A DNA stretch of 64,000 bases, taken from assembly GCA_965232455.1 (NCBI GenBank), contig OZ246981.1, positions 5,394,001 through 5,458,000 of the forward strand. Direction: 5' to 3'. The stretch's first letter is position 1. Every line of letters begins with the position of its first letter. Shown piece after piece: positions 1-9,138 of the stretch. Below the pieces are notes generated by a model, which was not told the DNA's origin, did not search any database, and was given only the letters and a program-made list of their open reading frames with translations. This DNA comes from JBFGFX01 sp965232455. Lineage in GTDB: Bacteria > Pseudomonadota > Gammaproteobacteria > Steroidobacterales > Woeseiaceae. Both the position numbers and the translations under genes were made by a program.

Positions 1-1046
1 CCGGTGAGCACTGGATGCGCCCCGCGGACAATTTTCCGGCCGTCCCGGTTTACGACATGAAAATCAAGGACGGCAGCCTGGTCGCGGCGACCCATGGGCG
101 CGGTTTTTGGTCCTACGACCACCTGGGAATGAGTCGTCAGCTGGCCGAAGCGCCGGACCTGTCGTCATTGATCGTGTTCGAGCCCGACGACGTGCTGCGG
201 CGCGACGGCGATTGGGCCAGGCACGGTAATCCGCCGGCGGGCGCCGTCGTTCGGTACTGGTTACCGAGGGACGTCGATGCGCTGTCTCTGGAAATCATTG
301 ACGAACGGGGAAACCCCGTCATCGGCTTCCGCTCAGAGGCCGGGAATCCCCGCGCGCCGGGTTCAGAGGCCGGTCTGAATACCTTCGAGTGGGATCTCCG
401 TTATCCAAACGCGGCCGTCGTTCCCGGGGTCGTGACCCGGGGGAACAAGAACGTCGGGCCAACCGCCGTGCCAGGGCGTTACCAGGCGCGCCTCGTCGTC
501 GGCGATGTCTCGCGGCAGGTCGAATTCAAGCTGCTGCCGGACCCGAACGTGGCGGCAAGTCAGCGTGATCTCGAGGAGCAGTTCGAGTTCCTGACGGAAG
601 TACGGGACAAGATCGACGAACTGAATCGGGCCGTGGTGGATATCCGGTCACTTGCCGCTTCCGTGGAAACGCAGCGGCAGCCGTCGCAGGCCGCGAAAGA
701 GATACTATCCGGGCTTCGCCTCGTCGAGGAAAAGCTGGTGCAGCCCAGGGCGAGGTACAGCAAAGACCTGCACGCAAACCCGGTCCAGGCCAACGACAAG
801 CTCTACAGGCTGGCGAATTTCGTGTCACGCTCCCACTCCAGGCCCACGAAAGTTCAGTACGAGCTCAAAACGGAGTTTTTTGCGCTCGCTGATGCGGCGC
901 TGCGGGAGTTCTACGCTCTGCTCGACAACGACATTCGGAACTACAACGATTCCGCGAGTCCGAATGAGGCAATTCGCGCGACGGCGGATGCGCTAAACGG
1001 GCCGGACGCCGAGGAGCGCAACGGAAACTCGATGCCCCGTCAGTGA
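1..1046 (+). CDS. BNR/sialidase-like beta-propeller protein, C-terminal part (5' end outside window)
   Basis: The reading frame is already open at the left edge of the window (GEHW precedes the first internal Met at base 15), so this is the 3' part of a longer gene. The segment DMKIKDGSLVAATHGRGFW is the typical last blade of the VPS10/BNR-repeat family, annotated as glycosyl hydrolase or WD40/YVTN/BNR-like protein, where a HGRGFW motif closes the propeller. About 300 residues follow. They start with a beta-rich stretch (RYWLPRDVDALSLEIIDERG, NTFEWDLRYP), which is the usual C-terminal Ig-like domain, and end with a helical region. Members are usually exported. Substrate cannot be told from this part. 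The gene ends 22 bp before the stop of the convergent TetR gene. Confidence 0.75.
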   Translation, partial: GEHWMRPADNFPAVPVYDMKIKDGSLVAATHGRGFWSYDHLGMSRQLAEAPDLSSLIVFEPDDVLRRDGDWARHGNPPAGAVVRYWLPRDVDALSLEIIDERGNPVIGFRSEAGNPRAPGSEAGLNTFEWDLRYPNAAVVPGVVTRGNKNVGPTAVPGRYQARLVVGDVSRQVEFKLLPDPNVAASQRDLEEQFEFLTEVRDKIDELNRAVVDIRSLAASVETQRQPSQAAKEILSGLRLVEEKLVQPRARYSKDLHANPVQANDKLYRLANFVSRSHSRPTKVQYELKTEFFALADAALREFYALLDNDIRNYNDSASPNEAIRATADALNGPDAEERNGNSMPRQ

Positions 1047-1068
1047 GTCGTTTGTCGTGTCGAAAAAC

Positions 1069-1689
1069 TCAGGTGGCTTCCGACTCGAGACAGGAGTCGA
1101 TGTAAGCCAGAGTCGCGGCTTTCGCCTCCTCGCGCGTCTTCTTGCTGATTCGGCCCTCACGCCGCACACCGAACGCAAACGTCGCCGTCATCAGCTCGAG
1201 CACGATCTGGAAGAGGTCGCCCGACTTGTCGAAATCCGCCGCATACGCCTGCAGGTCGGTATGTTCTTTCATGAGGCGGCTCAGTTCTTTCGCAAACGTC
1301 GACGTGCCGGCTTCTTCGGTGTAACGAATCTGCCGGCTCGCTTTCCGGCCGAGAAGCAGGATGCTGGCCGTCGGGTTTCTGTTGAAGAATCTCGAGAACA
1401 CGCCGGAGATACCGTCCCAGGCTACCCGATAATCGGTATGTGACTCCGGGTCGAAATACTTGATGACCTTTTCCCGAAGCTCGTCCCGGTATTTCGTCGA
1501 TAGCGCGTCAAAGATGTCGAACTTGGACGGAAAAAAGTGGTAAAGCGAGGTTCGGGTTACGCCCGCGCGTTTTGCAATCATCGTCGAGGTGATGTCGTCG
1601 AGCTGCATTTCGTTGATCAGCTCCTCCGTTGCCGCGAGAATGTCGGCGACTTTCTCGATGCTTCTTTGTTGTGACGGCTTTGTCTTCAT
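1069..1689 (-). CDS. TetR/AcrR-family transcriptional regulator
   Basis: 206-residue DNA-binding repressor-type regulator. An N-terminal helix-turn-helix is clear: ADILAATEELINEMQLDDITSTMIAKRAGVTRTSLYHFFPSKFDI, with the family's usual TSLYHFFPSK recognition-helix end at about residues 40-60. The C-terminal ligand domain is divergent. An in-frame Met at 1758 would add 23 residues without homology-like character, so the Met at 1689 is preferred. The gene is divergent from the S41-type gene at 1855. The 165-bp gap between them carries a 14-bp palindrome (1787-1800), and the same palindrome recurs twice before the TonB receptor at 6040. It is therefore likely that this regulator represses itself, the 1855-5900 operon and the receptor gene. 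The ligand is unknown. Confidence 0.9.
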   Translation of the reverse strand: MKTKPSQQRSIEKVADILAATEELINEMQLDDITSTMIAKRAGVTRTSLYHFFPSKFDIFDALSTKYRDELREKVIKYFDPESHTDYRVAWDGISGVFSRFFNRNPTASILLLGRKASRQIRYTEEAGTSTFAKELSRLMKEHTDLQAYAADFDKSGDLFQIVLELMTATFAFGVRREGRISKKTREEAKAATLAYIDSCLESEAT

Positions 1690-1758
1690 GGTCGACGGTC
1701 CGCTTCGGGTACTCCGGATTGTGCCAGTGTGCCGTGGTGCTGGCAAAACCCAAATCAA

Positions 1759-1767
1759 TTGACAGGT
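1759..1767. promoter_or_regulatory. Operator half-site and probable -35 box in the TetR/S41 divergent region
   Basis: TTGACAGGT matches one arm plus centre of the palindrome at 1787-1800. The TTGACA is also followed, after 17 nt, by TAAAGT (1782-1787), so it may be the -35 box of a promoter reading right into the gene at 1855. If so, the operator at 1787 overlaps the -10 region. Confidence 0.4.
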
Positions 1768-1786
1768 TCAGGGTGATCTCATAAAG

Positions 1787-1800
1787 TTGACACCTGTCAA
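1787..1800. promoter_or_regulatory. Palindromic operator TTGACA-N2-TGTCAA (putative TetR box)
   Basis: TTGACACCTGTCAA is a perfect 6+6 inverted repeat around CC. It lies between the divergent TetR gene (start 1689) and the S41-type gene (start 1855). Two near-identical sites lie upstream of the receptor gene at 6040. Size, symmetry and position fit a TetR-family operator. Binding is inferred, not shown. Confidence 0.65.
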
Positions 1801-1854
1801 ATTAATGCCAGCCGACGAAAACCATAACAAGAAAGAGCGAGTACGGGGAGCCCG

Positions 1855-3462
1855 ATGACAAAACCGAAACGTTTTCACGCCACCGCCGCGACGCTCATCG
1901 CGGCCGTTGCCGGGTTCGTCGCATCCTGCGGTAACGCTCAGGAAACGGACCCCGCCGTCGGAACGGCTGAAGACCGTAAGGCGTTGTTTGAGTATCTGCT
2001 CGAGAAGACCATGGAGCGCGAAGCGTTTTCGCCCGCGAAAAATCGGCATCTGGGTCTGGACGTCGAAGCGTCGATGCGCGCCCATGAGGGGGATATCGTG
2101 GCTGCGGATTCCCAAGAGGCATTGTTTTATGCGCTGGTCCGCCTGAGCAACGCCCGTAAAGACCGGCACCTGTCCATTCGCGCAATCGACGGCGGACTGA
2201 CGGCGCCCGACTATTATCCGGGAACCGGCACGCGGCCTCCCGTGGCCGGGATTCGGGTCGACCTCGATTACTCACGGGCAGATGAGGTTCTGCTTTTCGT
2301 GTCTGACGTCGCCGCGAGTTCGGCGCAGAATCAGGGTGTCCTTCGGGGTGACCTGATCGTCAGCGTCAACGGTGCCACGCCGAAAGAGCGCTTTGAACAG
2401 GTGCGCCCCTACATTCGCTATTCGACCGAACACGGTTACCGAAAGAAATTCTCCCAGGCATTCAACACCAGAACCGGCCTCCTGCCTCCGTCCATGTACA
2501 ACGAGACGCTCGACCTTACGCTGGAGCGAAAAGATGGCGGGCGATACGACGTCAGCCTCGACTATGTCGACGCGGACACGATCGACTGGGTGAGCAGTTC
2601 CACTGAACGTTATCCGGGTTTCGCACTGCGTGCAGAACGGCCGACCTACGATCTCTATGTGAGCACGGGGGAGGTCAGGGCCATCGTTCTCGACTGGCAC
2701 AGGTTTCACGCGCGGCTGGTCGAAGACATGGACTGGTTGATGGAGTACGCCGCCGAAAACGATCTTCTCGATCACGACATCGTATTCGACTCGACCCGCA
2801 GCGGCGGCGGTAGCCTGGGCGCCTATGCCATTCAGCGCCTGAGCCCGAAACCGTTCAAAACGACGTTCGGCAACCTGAGAATCAGCGACGTCATTCCCCG
2901 GTTTATCGAGGAGCGGACCCGAAACTTCGACGCAAACGCCGCGCCGATGGACGGCGCCGGGAAGGAAACCATCGACAACGGTTCCTGGTTGATCGACTGG
3001 CTGACGGACGACGTTCAAAAGGCCTACGAAGCCGGTCAGCAGTACTCGAACAACGTCCCGTTCAAGCTGGCGCACGCGCCCAAACATTCCGACGGCGTCA
3101 TTCGGCCCGCCGCCGTTCACTTCACCGGCAACATGGTGTGTGTCATGGGTCCGAACGGCGGGTCGCACCTCGATCAGTTCTTTTCGATCGTCACCGACAA
3201 TGAGCTTTGCCCGACGATCGGCATGAAAACCGGCGGATACAGCAATACCTGGGAGTGGGAGGAGGACGTCGTCTTCCCCACCACCGGCAGGCCCGTTGTC
3301 CGATTCATGTGGAACATCGGCCATACCATTTCACCCAACGGGAAAATCGTCGAGGGCGACCCGCCGGACGTTGGCGAATTTATCCCTCTGACGCGCGACA
3401 ACTTTGCGCGCTACGATGACCTGTTGCTCGCCCGAGCGCTGGAAATCCTGGCGAATAACTGA
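1855..3462 (+). CDS. S41-family (C-terminal-processing-like) peptidase, putative lipoprotein
   Basis: 535 residues. The N-terminus has a signal peptide ending in a lipobox-like VASC, so it is probably a periplasm-facing lipoprotein. Residues about 150-190 (VLLFVSDVAASSAQNQGV, GDLIVSVNG) resemble a PDZ domain. The core has the S41 pattern: an IVFDSTRSGGGSLGAY stretch where tail-specific proteases have LDLRxNxGG, then MGPNGGSHLDQF with a candidate nucleophile Ser437, then TIGMKTGGYSNT at the equivalent of the IGxxTxG strand. A catalytic Lys was not located, so activity is uncertain. The ATG is preceded by GGGGAGC. It is first in a tight operon: the symporter starts 9 bp after its stop. Its role there may be processing of a peptide imported or exported by the cluster (inference). 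Confidence 0.75.
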   Translation: MTKPKRFHATAATLIAAVAGFVASCGNAQETDPAVGTAEDRKALFEYLLEKTMEREAFSPAKNRHLGLDVEASMRAHEGDIVAADSQEALFYALVRLSNARKDRHLSIRAIDGGLTAPDYYPGTGTRPPVAGIRVDLDYSRADEVLLFVSDVAASSAQNQGVLRGDLIVSVNGATPKERFEQVRPYIRYSTEHGYRKKFSQAFNTRTGLLPPSMYNETLDLTLERKDGGRYDVSLDYVDADTIDWVSSSTERYPGFALRAERPTYDLYVSTGEVRAIVLDWHRFHARLVEDMDWLMEYAAENDLLDHDIVFDSTRSGGGSLGAYAIQRLSPKPFKTTFGNLRISDVIPRFIEERTRNFDANAAPMDGAGKETIDNGSWLIDWLTDDVQKAYEAGQQYSNNVPFKLAHAPKHSDGVIRPAAVHFTGNMVCVMGPNGGSHLDQFFSIVTDNELCPTIGMKTGGYSNTWEWEEDVVFPTTGRPVVRFMWNIGHTISPNGKIVEGDPPDVGEFIPLTRDNFARYDDLLLARALEILANN

Positions 3463-3471
3463 GTCATCTCG

Positions 3472-4731
3472 ATGAGTGCAACTGCTCCGTCCGCGGGCTT
3501 TCTGGCGTATTACAAAAACCTGTCACTGGGTGTGAAGATCCTCGTATGGATGGGGATCGGAATTGTCGTCGGCATTGCGGCGGGCGAAGATGCAATGGTC
3601 GTGCGGCCGGTTGGCGACCTGTTCATCAGGCTCCTGCTCATGGCCGCGATTCCGCTGGTGTTTTTCAATCTGGTTGCGGGAATCACCAGTCTCTCCGATA
3701 TTCGTATCCTCGGCCGTCTTGGCTTGAGGACCGTCACCTACTACGTCGCAACCACGTCGGTGGCGCTGACCCTCGGGCTCGGGTTGGCGCACTGGTTGAA
3801 GCCTGGCGAAGGCATGCAGCTGAGTCAGCCCGTGAATCAGAGTTTCGGCGAGGTGCCCAGCGTCATGCAGGTTATCGTCGACCTGTTCCCGGAGAACGTT
3901 TTCCGAGCCTTCAGCTCGGGTAACGTGGCGCAGGTTGTCGTGTTCGCCATTTTCATCGGCGTTGCGACCTTGCTGCTGCCTCCCGATCAGAAGGAAAAGC
4001 TCAAAACCGGCTTTGTGACCGTCGCGATGCTGCTTCGCGAACTCGTTCGCGTCGTTTTGTATTTCGCGCCGATCGGCGTCGGCGCTCTTGCCGCGGCAAC
4101 CGTCGGCGAGTATGGCAACGCGATCTTTGGCCCGCTCGCCAAGTTCATCGGCAGCGTCTGGCTGGCTCACGTCATCATGGTTGTTTTCTACATGGTCCTG
4201 CTGTTTGCGATGACGCGTCGGTCGCCGATCCAGTGGCTAAAAACGACTGCGCCTCTCTACGCCACGACGGCGGCAACCTGCAGCAGCCTCGCGAGCCTGG
4301 TCGTCTCGATGAACGTCGCACAGAACCGGCTCAAGATTCCGGAGAGAATCTACAGCTTCACGCTGCCGCTTGGGGCTCAGCTGAACAAGGACGGCACAGC
4401 GATCATGCTGACCACGGTGCTGCTGTTCACGGCGCAGGCGGCCGGCGTGGAGTTCTCGCTGGCGGAACAGTTCACCATCGTCCTCGTGGGATTGGTGCTT
4501 TCCGAAGGATCGGGCGGCATACCCGGCGCCGGGTTGGTCATCGCGCTGATTTTCGTCGAATCGTTTAACCTTCCGCTGGAGATTGCCGGCATCGTGGCGG
4601 GCATCTACCGGCTGATCGACATGGGCGGAACGACGGTCAACTGCATGGGAGATCTGGTTTGGACAACGGTCCTGTCCGACATCGAAGACCGGAAACCGCC
4701 GGCGGGAAAACCTGCGGGGGCGGACCAGTGA
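3472..4731 (+). CDS. Dicarboxylate/amino acid:cation symporter (DAACS/SDF family)
   Basis: 419-residue inner-membrane carrier of the GltP/DctA type that moves C4-dicarboxylates or acidic/neutral amino acids with H+ or Na+. Family hallmarks: the serine-rich hairpin TAATCSSLASLVVSMNVAQ, the LPLGAQLNKDGTAI motif that replaces the usual NMDGTA core, SEGSGGIPGAG in hairpin 2, and a C-terminal GIYRLIDMGGTTVNCMGD helix. It is the second gene of the TetR-linked operon, between the S41-type lipoprotein and the aminotransferase, whose GTG start overlaps this stop as GTGA. A second symporter of the same subfamily lies at 9139. Substrate specificity cannot be assigned from the sequence. The adjacent aminotransferase suggests an amino acid. 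Confidence 0.92.
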   Translation: MSATAPSAGFLAYYKNLSLGVKILVWMGIGIVVGIAAGEDAMVVRPVGDLFIRLLLMAAIPLVFFNLVAGITSLSDIRILGRLGLRTVTYYVATTSVALTLGLGLAHWLKPGEGMQLSQPVNQSFGEVPSVMQVIVDLFPENVFRAFSSGNVAQVVVFAIFIGVATLLLPPDQKEKLKTGFVTVAMLLRELVRVVLYFAPIGVGALAAATVGEYGNAIFGPLAKFIGSVWLAHVIMVVFYMVLLFAMTRRSPIQWLKTTAPLYATTAATCSSLASLVVSMNVAQNRLKIPERIYSFTLPLGAQLNKDGTAIMLTTVLLFTAQAAGVEFSLAEQFTIVLVGLVLSEGSGGIPGAGLVIALIFVESFNLPLEIAGIVAGIYRLIDMGGTTVNCMGDLVWTTVLSDIEDRKPPAGKPAGADQ

Positions 4732-5900
4732 TTTCCAAGAGAAACGCGCGCATTCCCGAGTCGTCGACCGTCGCCATTGCCGATCTCGCGGCCCGAATCC
4801 GGCGCGAGGGCCGTGAAGTCATCGATTTTTCCGCGGGCAGGGCGGCCGAACATTCGCCACGGGTCGTTTGTGACGCCGCGATCGCAGCCATGCACGATGG
4901 CAAAACGCATCAGGTGGAAGCGCGCGGTTTGCCGGAGTATCTGCATGCATGTTCGGACAAACTCGGGCGGGTGAACGGGCTGGACCTGGATCCGGCAAAT
5001 AACGTCATTGCGACGCTTGGCTGCAAACAGGGGCTGGTGTTGTCACTGCTCTCGGTAATCGACGTCGGCGACGAGGTCATCGTCGAAGATCCCTGTTTTG
5101 TCAGTTACGCGCCGACGATAGCGCTGTTCGGCGGTGTGCCGGTGGCGGTGCCGACCGATCCCGACCGTCGGTTCTGTTGGTCGGAAGAACGGTTGGACGC
5201 GGCGGTTACGGACAAGACAAAGGCGATTCTGTTCTGCAGTCCTCACAACCCTGCCGGCACGGTACACCGGGCGGAGGATTTGCAGGCCATAAGAAACGTC
5301 GCGATACGGCATGAGCTGACCGTCATTGCCGATGAGATCTACGAAGCGGTTACCTGGGGCGGCAGAAAACACCTGCCGATCTACTCGATGCCGGATATGC
5401 AGTCGAGAACGATTGGACTCATGGGCATGACGAAAACCTACAGCATGGGCGGCTGGCGTATCGGTTACGCCTACGCGGCCCCGGACTACATCGAGGCGAT
5501 GACCAAGGTCCAGCAGCACCTCATGACCTGCGCCAGCTCGTTCGCTCAGCACGGCGCGGCAAAGGCGCTCCAGGTGGACGTCATCGAATCGATGGGACCC
5601 CTGTGGAAGGAATGGGAAACGCGCTGCGAATACGTAACGGGGGAATTGGACGCGCACGAAAACCTGAGCGTGTCGATGCCCGAAGGCGGTTTTTACGCCT
5701 GGATAAACGTCGAAAGAACCGGCCTTACGTCGAAGGAATTCTGTACCCGGCTCATTCGAGAAAAACAGGTGGCCGCCGTTCCGGGCGGTTCCTTCGGGCC
5801 GGCGTCCGACCACTACGTCCGACTCACCTGCGTCCGGTCCTGGGACGAAGTCCGCGAAGGCGTGCGGCGTGTGCTGGAATTTGCCGACGGACCGTTCTGA
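4728..5900 (+). CDS. PLP-dependent class I/II aminotransferase
   Basis: 390 residues, fold-type I aminotransferase. Visible motifs: CSPHNPAGTVH (the NPxG loop), VIADEIYEAV (Asp that contacts the pyridine N, plus Tyr), and GMTKTYSMGGWRIGY with the Schiff-base lysine at Lys236 and the phosphate-binding Arg. The GTG start at 4728 overlaps the upstream TGA as GTGA, giving translational coupling with the symporter. An in-frame ATG at 4659 lies inside the symporter gene and adds residues with no family character. The C-terminus holds the usual small-domain GGFYAWINV and the substrate-carboxylate Arg region (YVRLTCVRSW). It probably deaminates or transaminates whatever the neighbouring carrier brings in. 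Confidence 0.93.
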   Translation: MISKRNARIPESSTVAIADLAARIRREGREVIDFSAGRAAEHSPRVVCDAAIAAMHDGKTHQVEARGLPEYLHACSDKLGRVNGLDLDPANNVIATLGCKQGLVLSLLSVIDVGDEVIVEDPCFVSYAPTIALFGGVPVAVPTDPDRRFCWSEERLDAAVTDKTKAILFCSPHNPAGTVHRAEDLQAIRNVAIRHELTVIADEIYEAVTWGGRKHLPIYSMPDMQSRTIGLMGMTKTYSMGGWRIGYAYAAPDYIEAMTKVQQHLMTCASSFAQHGAAKALQVDVIESMGPLWKEWETRCEYVTGELDAHENLSVSMPEGGFYAWINVERTGLTSKEFCTRLIREKQVAAVPGGSFGPASDHYVRLTCVRSWDEVREGVRRVLEFADGPF

Positions 5901-5916
5901 AACAAGTCTCCCAAAT

Positions 5917-5951
5917 TCGACACCTGTCAATAAAAAGTTGACAGGTGTCGA
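5917..5951. promoter_or_regulatory. Double palindromic operator before the TonB receptor gene
   Basis: Two sites 21 bp apart start-to-start (about two helical turns): TCGACACCTGTCAA at 5917-5930 and TTGACAGGTGTCGA at 5938-5951. They match the single palindrome at 1787-1800 next to the TetR gene. The spacing would place two dimers on the same DNA face. Located 89 bp upstream of the receptor start codon. Confidence 0.65.
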
Positions 5952-6039
5952 ATAAATGCGGCATCCTCGATGACAACAAGAAACGTCCGTTGAGAAATCC
6001 GCGGCTAAGGACGCGCGGATTAGTTTGGGGGAGCACAGA

Positions 6040-9012
6040 ATGGCGGCAACACGGGGCGGCTCGAGGATCTCGGGCCTATTGGGGCAGGCGCTGGCGGCCG
6101 TGACGGCATCGCTTTTCATGCAGACGTCAGCCGTAGCGCAGTCCGGCGAAGACGCGTCCGGCGATGCGGACGCCCTCGAGGAGATCCTGGTCACGGGTTC
6201 ACGTATCCGTCGGTCGGCGGAATTCGATCTGCCGGTTCCCGCGCAGACGCTGTCGAGCCGCGACCTGGAGATTTCCGGTGTCAACGAAATCAGCGAGGCC
6301 ATTGCCGAACTGCCGTCCATCACGCCCGCTATCACGAGCGAAACGAGCCAATCGAGCACGCAAAGCAGCGGCCAGTCGACGATTTCGCTGCGAAATCTCG
6401 GTTCGAGCCGCACGCTGACGCTGATCGACGGCCGCAGAACGGTTGGCAACACGTCTACCGGAAGTACGATCAGCCTGGACACGGTTCCCGATGCGTTTAT
6501 CGAGCGTATCGAGGTCATCACCGGAGGGACGTCGGCCGTATACGGCTCGGACGCGGTGACCGGCGTCGTCAACGTCATTACCCGCGACAGCTTCGAGGGA
6601 TTTCTTCTGAATACGCGGGTGGGAACCTCCGAGGAAGGCGGCAACGAGGAATACGGCATAGAAATCGCTGCCGGCGCGAACTTCGACAACGGCCGCGGCA
6701 ACGTCATGTTTTCGCTGGAGTGGGATCAGGAAGAGCCCATTTTCGAGTCCGAACGCGACAAGGCGATGATTGCGCTCGAACTCGACGCCAATACGAACGA
6801 CCAGCCGGACGAACTGGAACCCAATCTGAGCTCGAATATTCCCGGCGGGCTGTTTGCCGGAAACTCGGGGGATGCGCTGAATCCGGACGGGGATTCGAGC
6901 TTCTGGTTCTTCGACAACGGCGGCACCGGTGTGCTGACGCCCGACTTTTCCACCGGCGACAACGGATTCAATTTCCTCGGCCCGGAGACAATTTCGATAC
7001 CTCGCGATCGCGTGCTGGTCGCCGGTAAGCTGAACTACGATCTGTCGGACCACGTCGAATTTTTCACGAGCGCGCATTATTCGACCGTCTATACGAAATC
7101 CGAGCGTGTCGCGGATACGGCCAACTCGGGCAGGCTTGCCGCCAATTTCCCGATTTTCCTCGCCGACGGGGTGACGCCGCATCCGTTCGTGCCGCAGGAG
7201 ATATTCGACGACGCGGTGGAACTCGGAAACGATAGCGTGTTCTTCCGCCGCCGTTGGATCGAAAACGGCAACCGGTTCCGCGAATCGGACAACGACACGC
7301 TGCGGCTCTGGGCCGGTTTCCAGGGTGATTTCGGGGAGTCCTGGACGTACGAGGCAAGCGTCGGCTACGGTGAATGGCGTCGCGCACAAAGCCGTGTCGG
7401 CGACCTGGTCATACCGAACTACCAGGCGGCCATCGACGTGGAGTACGTCGACCCGGCGAATCCCGACCTCGGTCTTCAGTGCGCCAACAGTTTCGCGCGC
7501 GGCGCCGGCTGCGTGCCGATCAATCCGTTTGGGCTGGGTTCCGTCACCGAGGAGCAGGTAGATTGGATCATTCTTCGCGATCAGCTAAGGGCAATGAATC
7601 GAACCTCGACGGCTTCGGTCTGGGCTACCGGAGACGTCCTGGATCTGCCCGCGGGGCCGCTCGGCGTTGCCGTGGGTTACGAATACCGCAAGGAGCAGAG
7701 CCAGACGCGCTGGGATCCGATCAGTACGTCCGGCGGCGGCACCGTGACTCAGCAGGTGAACCAGGACGGAGAACAGGACGTCAATGAGTTCTTCGTGGAA
7801 GTCATCGCGCCGGTGCTCAGCGGCGTACCCGGCGCCGAGTCGCTGACCGTGGAGGCCGCGGTCAGGGCCAGCGACTATTCCACGGTCGGCTCGGTAACCA
7901 GTTTCAAGTACGGGCTGACGTGGCAGCCGTTGGAAGACGTCCGGTTTCGGGCTTCTTTTGCAGAAGCGAATCGGGCGCCGAACAACATCGAGCTGTTCAG
8001 CCGCGGATTGGGCAGCCAGGGTCCACTAGACGATCCCTGTGACACGGTGACGGCAACCTCGGTGGGCGCGTTCGACGATACCTGTCGCGAGGACCCCGTG
8101 GTCGCGTCCATCATCGCCGCAAACGGTGTGTTCATCGACGAGAGTCTGCAGGTGCAACAGCCGACGGTGGGGAACGGGGAACTGAACGAGGAGACCGCCG
8201 AGACGCTCACCGTCGGACTGGTGTTCACGCCGCGGTTTCTGGAAGGACTCAGCCTGGCGATCGACTACTACGACATCGAGATCGAAGACGCCATCGCGGA
8301 GATCAACGCCGAAGATATCCTGGAAATCTGCTATTCGTCAGGCTCGTTTTCCACGCCGTCCTGCTCTATTCCGGTGCGCGATCCCGTTACGGGTCAGCTG
8401 GACGAAGTCGTCGAAACGTCGCTCAACATCAACGCGTTGCGGACGTCGGGAATCGACCTCACGGCGCGGTACGGATTCGAGCCGAACGAGACCGACATCC
8501 CGGGAATCCGGCGTATCCCCGGCAGCCTCGATTTCGGTCTGACACTGACAAAAGTCGAGGAACTCGAAGAGGAGGCGCCCGTTCCGGGAACCGATGAGAC
8601 GTTTATCGAGGACGACCTCGGGCTGCTGGGTTCGCCCGAGTATCGCGCCCGCTTTTCCGCGAATTGGTATCACGAGCGGTGGAGCATAGGCTGGCGGATG
8701 AGTTACGTCGGAGAGATGCTGAATGACGACAACGGCCGCAATCGTCGGACGGCGTGCCGCGAGTTCAACAATTGCGGTGACAAGATCGCGCTATTTCTCG
8801 ACGGAGAGTACACGCACAATCTTCGTTTCGGATACGACCTTCAGGACCTGTTCGGAAACAGCGAATCGCGGCTCTACTTCGGAGTCAACAACGTCGGTAA
8901 CAACCAGGGACCCGTGTTGTACGCCGAGGGCAACACCGTTGGCGAGAATCACCATGCGTTGTACGACATCAACGGTCGCTATTATTACGGTGGAGTGGAG
9001 TTCCAGTTCTGA
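6040..9012 (+). CDS. TonB-dependent outer-membrane receptor
   Basis: About 990 residues. Signal peptide (TASLFMQTSAVAQS), then a TonB-box-like ALEEILVTGSRI, a plug domain (SISLRNLGSSRTLTLIDGRR, GTSAVYGSDAVTGVVNVITR) and a long 22-strand-type barrel ending in an aromatic-terminated strand YYYGGVEFQF (final Phe, the outer-membrane insertion signal). No STN extension, so no surface-signalling role. The ATG at 6040 has GGGGGAG 7 bp upstream and is preferred over the in-frame TTG at 6025. Two copies of the putative TetR operator lie just upstream. Another receptor with a very similar plug is at 28496. Cargo unknown; the flanking aminotransferase and symporters suggest peptides or amino acids (inference). 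Confidence 0.93.
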   Translation: MAATRGGSRISGLLGQALAAVTASLFMQTSAVAQSGEDASGDADALEEILVTGSRIRRSAEFDLPVPAQTLSSRDLEISGVNEISEAIAELPSITPAITSETSQSSTQSSGQSTISLRNLGSSRTLTLIDGRRTVGNTSTGSTISLDTVPDAFIERIEVITGGTSAVYGSDAVTGVVNVITRDSFEGFLLNTRVGTSEEGGNEEYGIEIAAGANFDNGRGNVMFSLEWDQEEPIFESERDKAMIALELDANTNDQPDELEPNLSSNIPGGLFAGNSGDALNPDGDSSFWFFDNGGTGVLTPDFSTGDNGFNFLGPETISIPRDRVLVAGKLNYDLSDHVEFFTSAHYSTVYTKSERVADTANSGRLAANFPIFLADGVTPHPFVPQEIFDDAVELGNDSVFFRRRWIENGNRFRESDNDTLRLWAGFQGDFGESWTYEASVGYGEWRRAQSRVGDLVIPNYQAAIDVEYVDPANPDLGLQCANSFARGAGCVPINPFGLGSVTEEQVDWIILRDQLRAMNRTSTASVWATGDVLDLPAGPLGVAVGYEYRKEQSQTRWDPISTSGGGTVTQQVNQDGEQDVNEFFVEVIAPVLSGVPGAESLTVEAAVRASDYSTVGSVTSFKYGLTWQPLEDVRFRASFAEANRAPNNIELFSRGLGSQGPLDDPCDTVTATSVGAFDDTCREDPVVASIIAANGVFIDESLQVQQPTVGNGELNEETAETLTVGLVFTPRFLEGLSLAIDYYDIEIEDAIAEINAEDILEICYSSGSFSTPSCSIPVRDPVTGQLDEVVETSLNINALRTSGIDLTARYGFEPNETDIPGIRRIPGSLDFGLTLTKVEELEEEAPVPGTDETFIEDDLGLLGSPEYRARFSANWYHERWSIGWRMSYVGEMLNDDNGRNRRTACREFNNCGDKIALFLDGEYTHNLRFGYDLQDLFGNSESRLYFGVNNVGNNQGPVLYAEGNTVGENHHALYDINGRYYYGGVEFQF

Positions 9013-9042
9013 CCGGGAATTCGTGTTGTCACTGTCCGCGTA

Positions 9043-9079
9043 AACGGCGGCCTGCTTCTCGGGCGGGCCGCCGTTCGTT
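9043..9079 (+). terminator. Probable rho-independent terminator after the TonB receptor
   Basis: Stem AACGGCGGCC (9043-9052) pairs with GGCCGCCGTT (9066-9075), 13-nt loop, followed by CGTTT. The short U tract makes it a modest terminator. It sits 30 bp after the receptor stop. Confidence 0.55.
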
Positions 9080-9138
9080 TCGGCCGGACGACGTGTGCAA
9101 TACGCTCGATATCTGCAATACTCGGTTCACGAGAATCG

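Noticed and set aside
2272..3324. 350-residue open frame on the minus strand inside the S41-type gene
   Set aside because: Mirror of a high-GC coding strand: no ribosome site, no family features, and full overlap with a gene having a signal peptide and protease motifs.
5043..6707. 554-residue minus-strand open frame over the aminotransferase and receptor start
   Set aside because: Spans two well-supported genes and the double operator. Composition is that of a codon-shadow frame.
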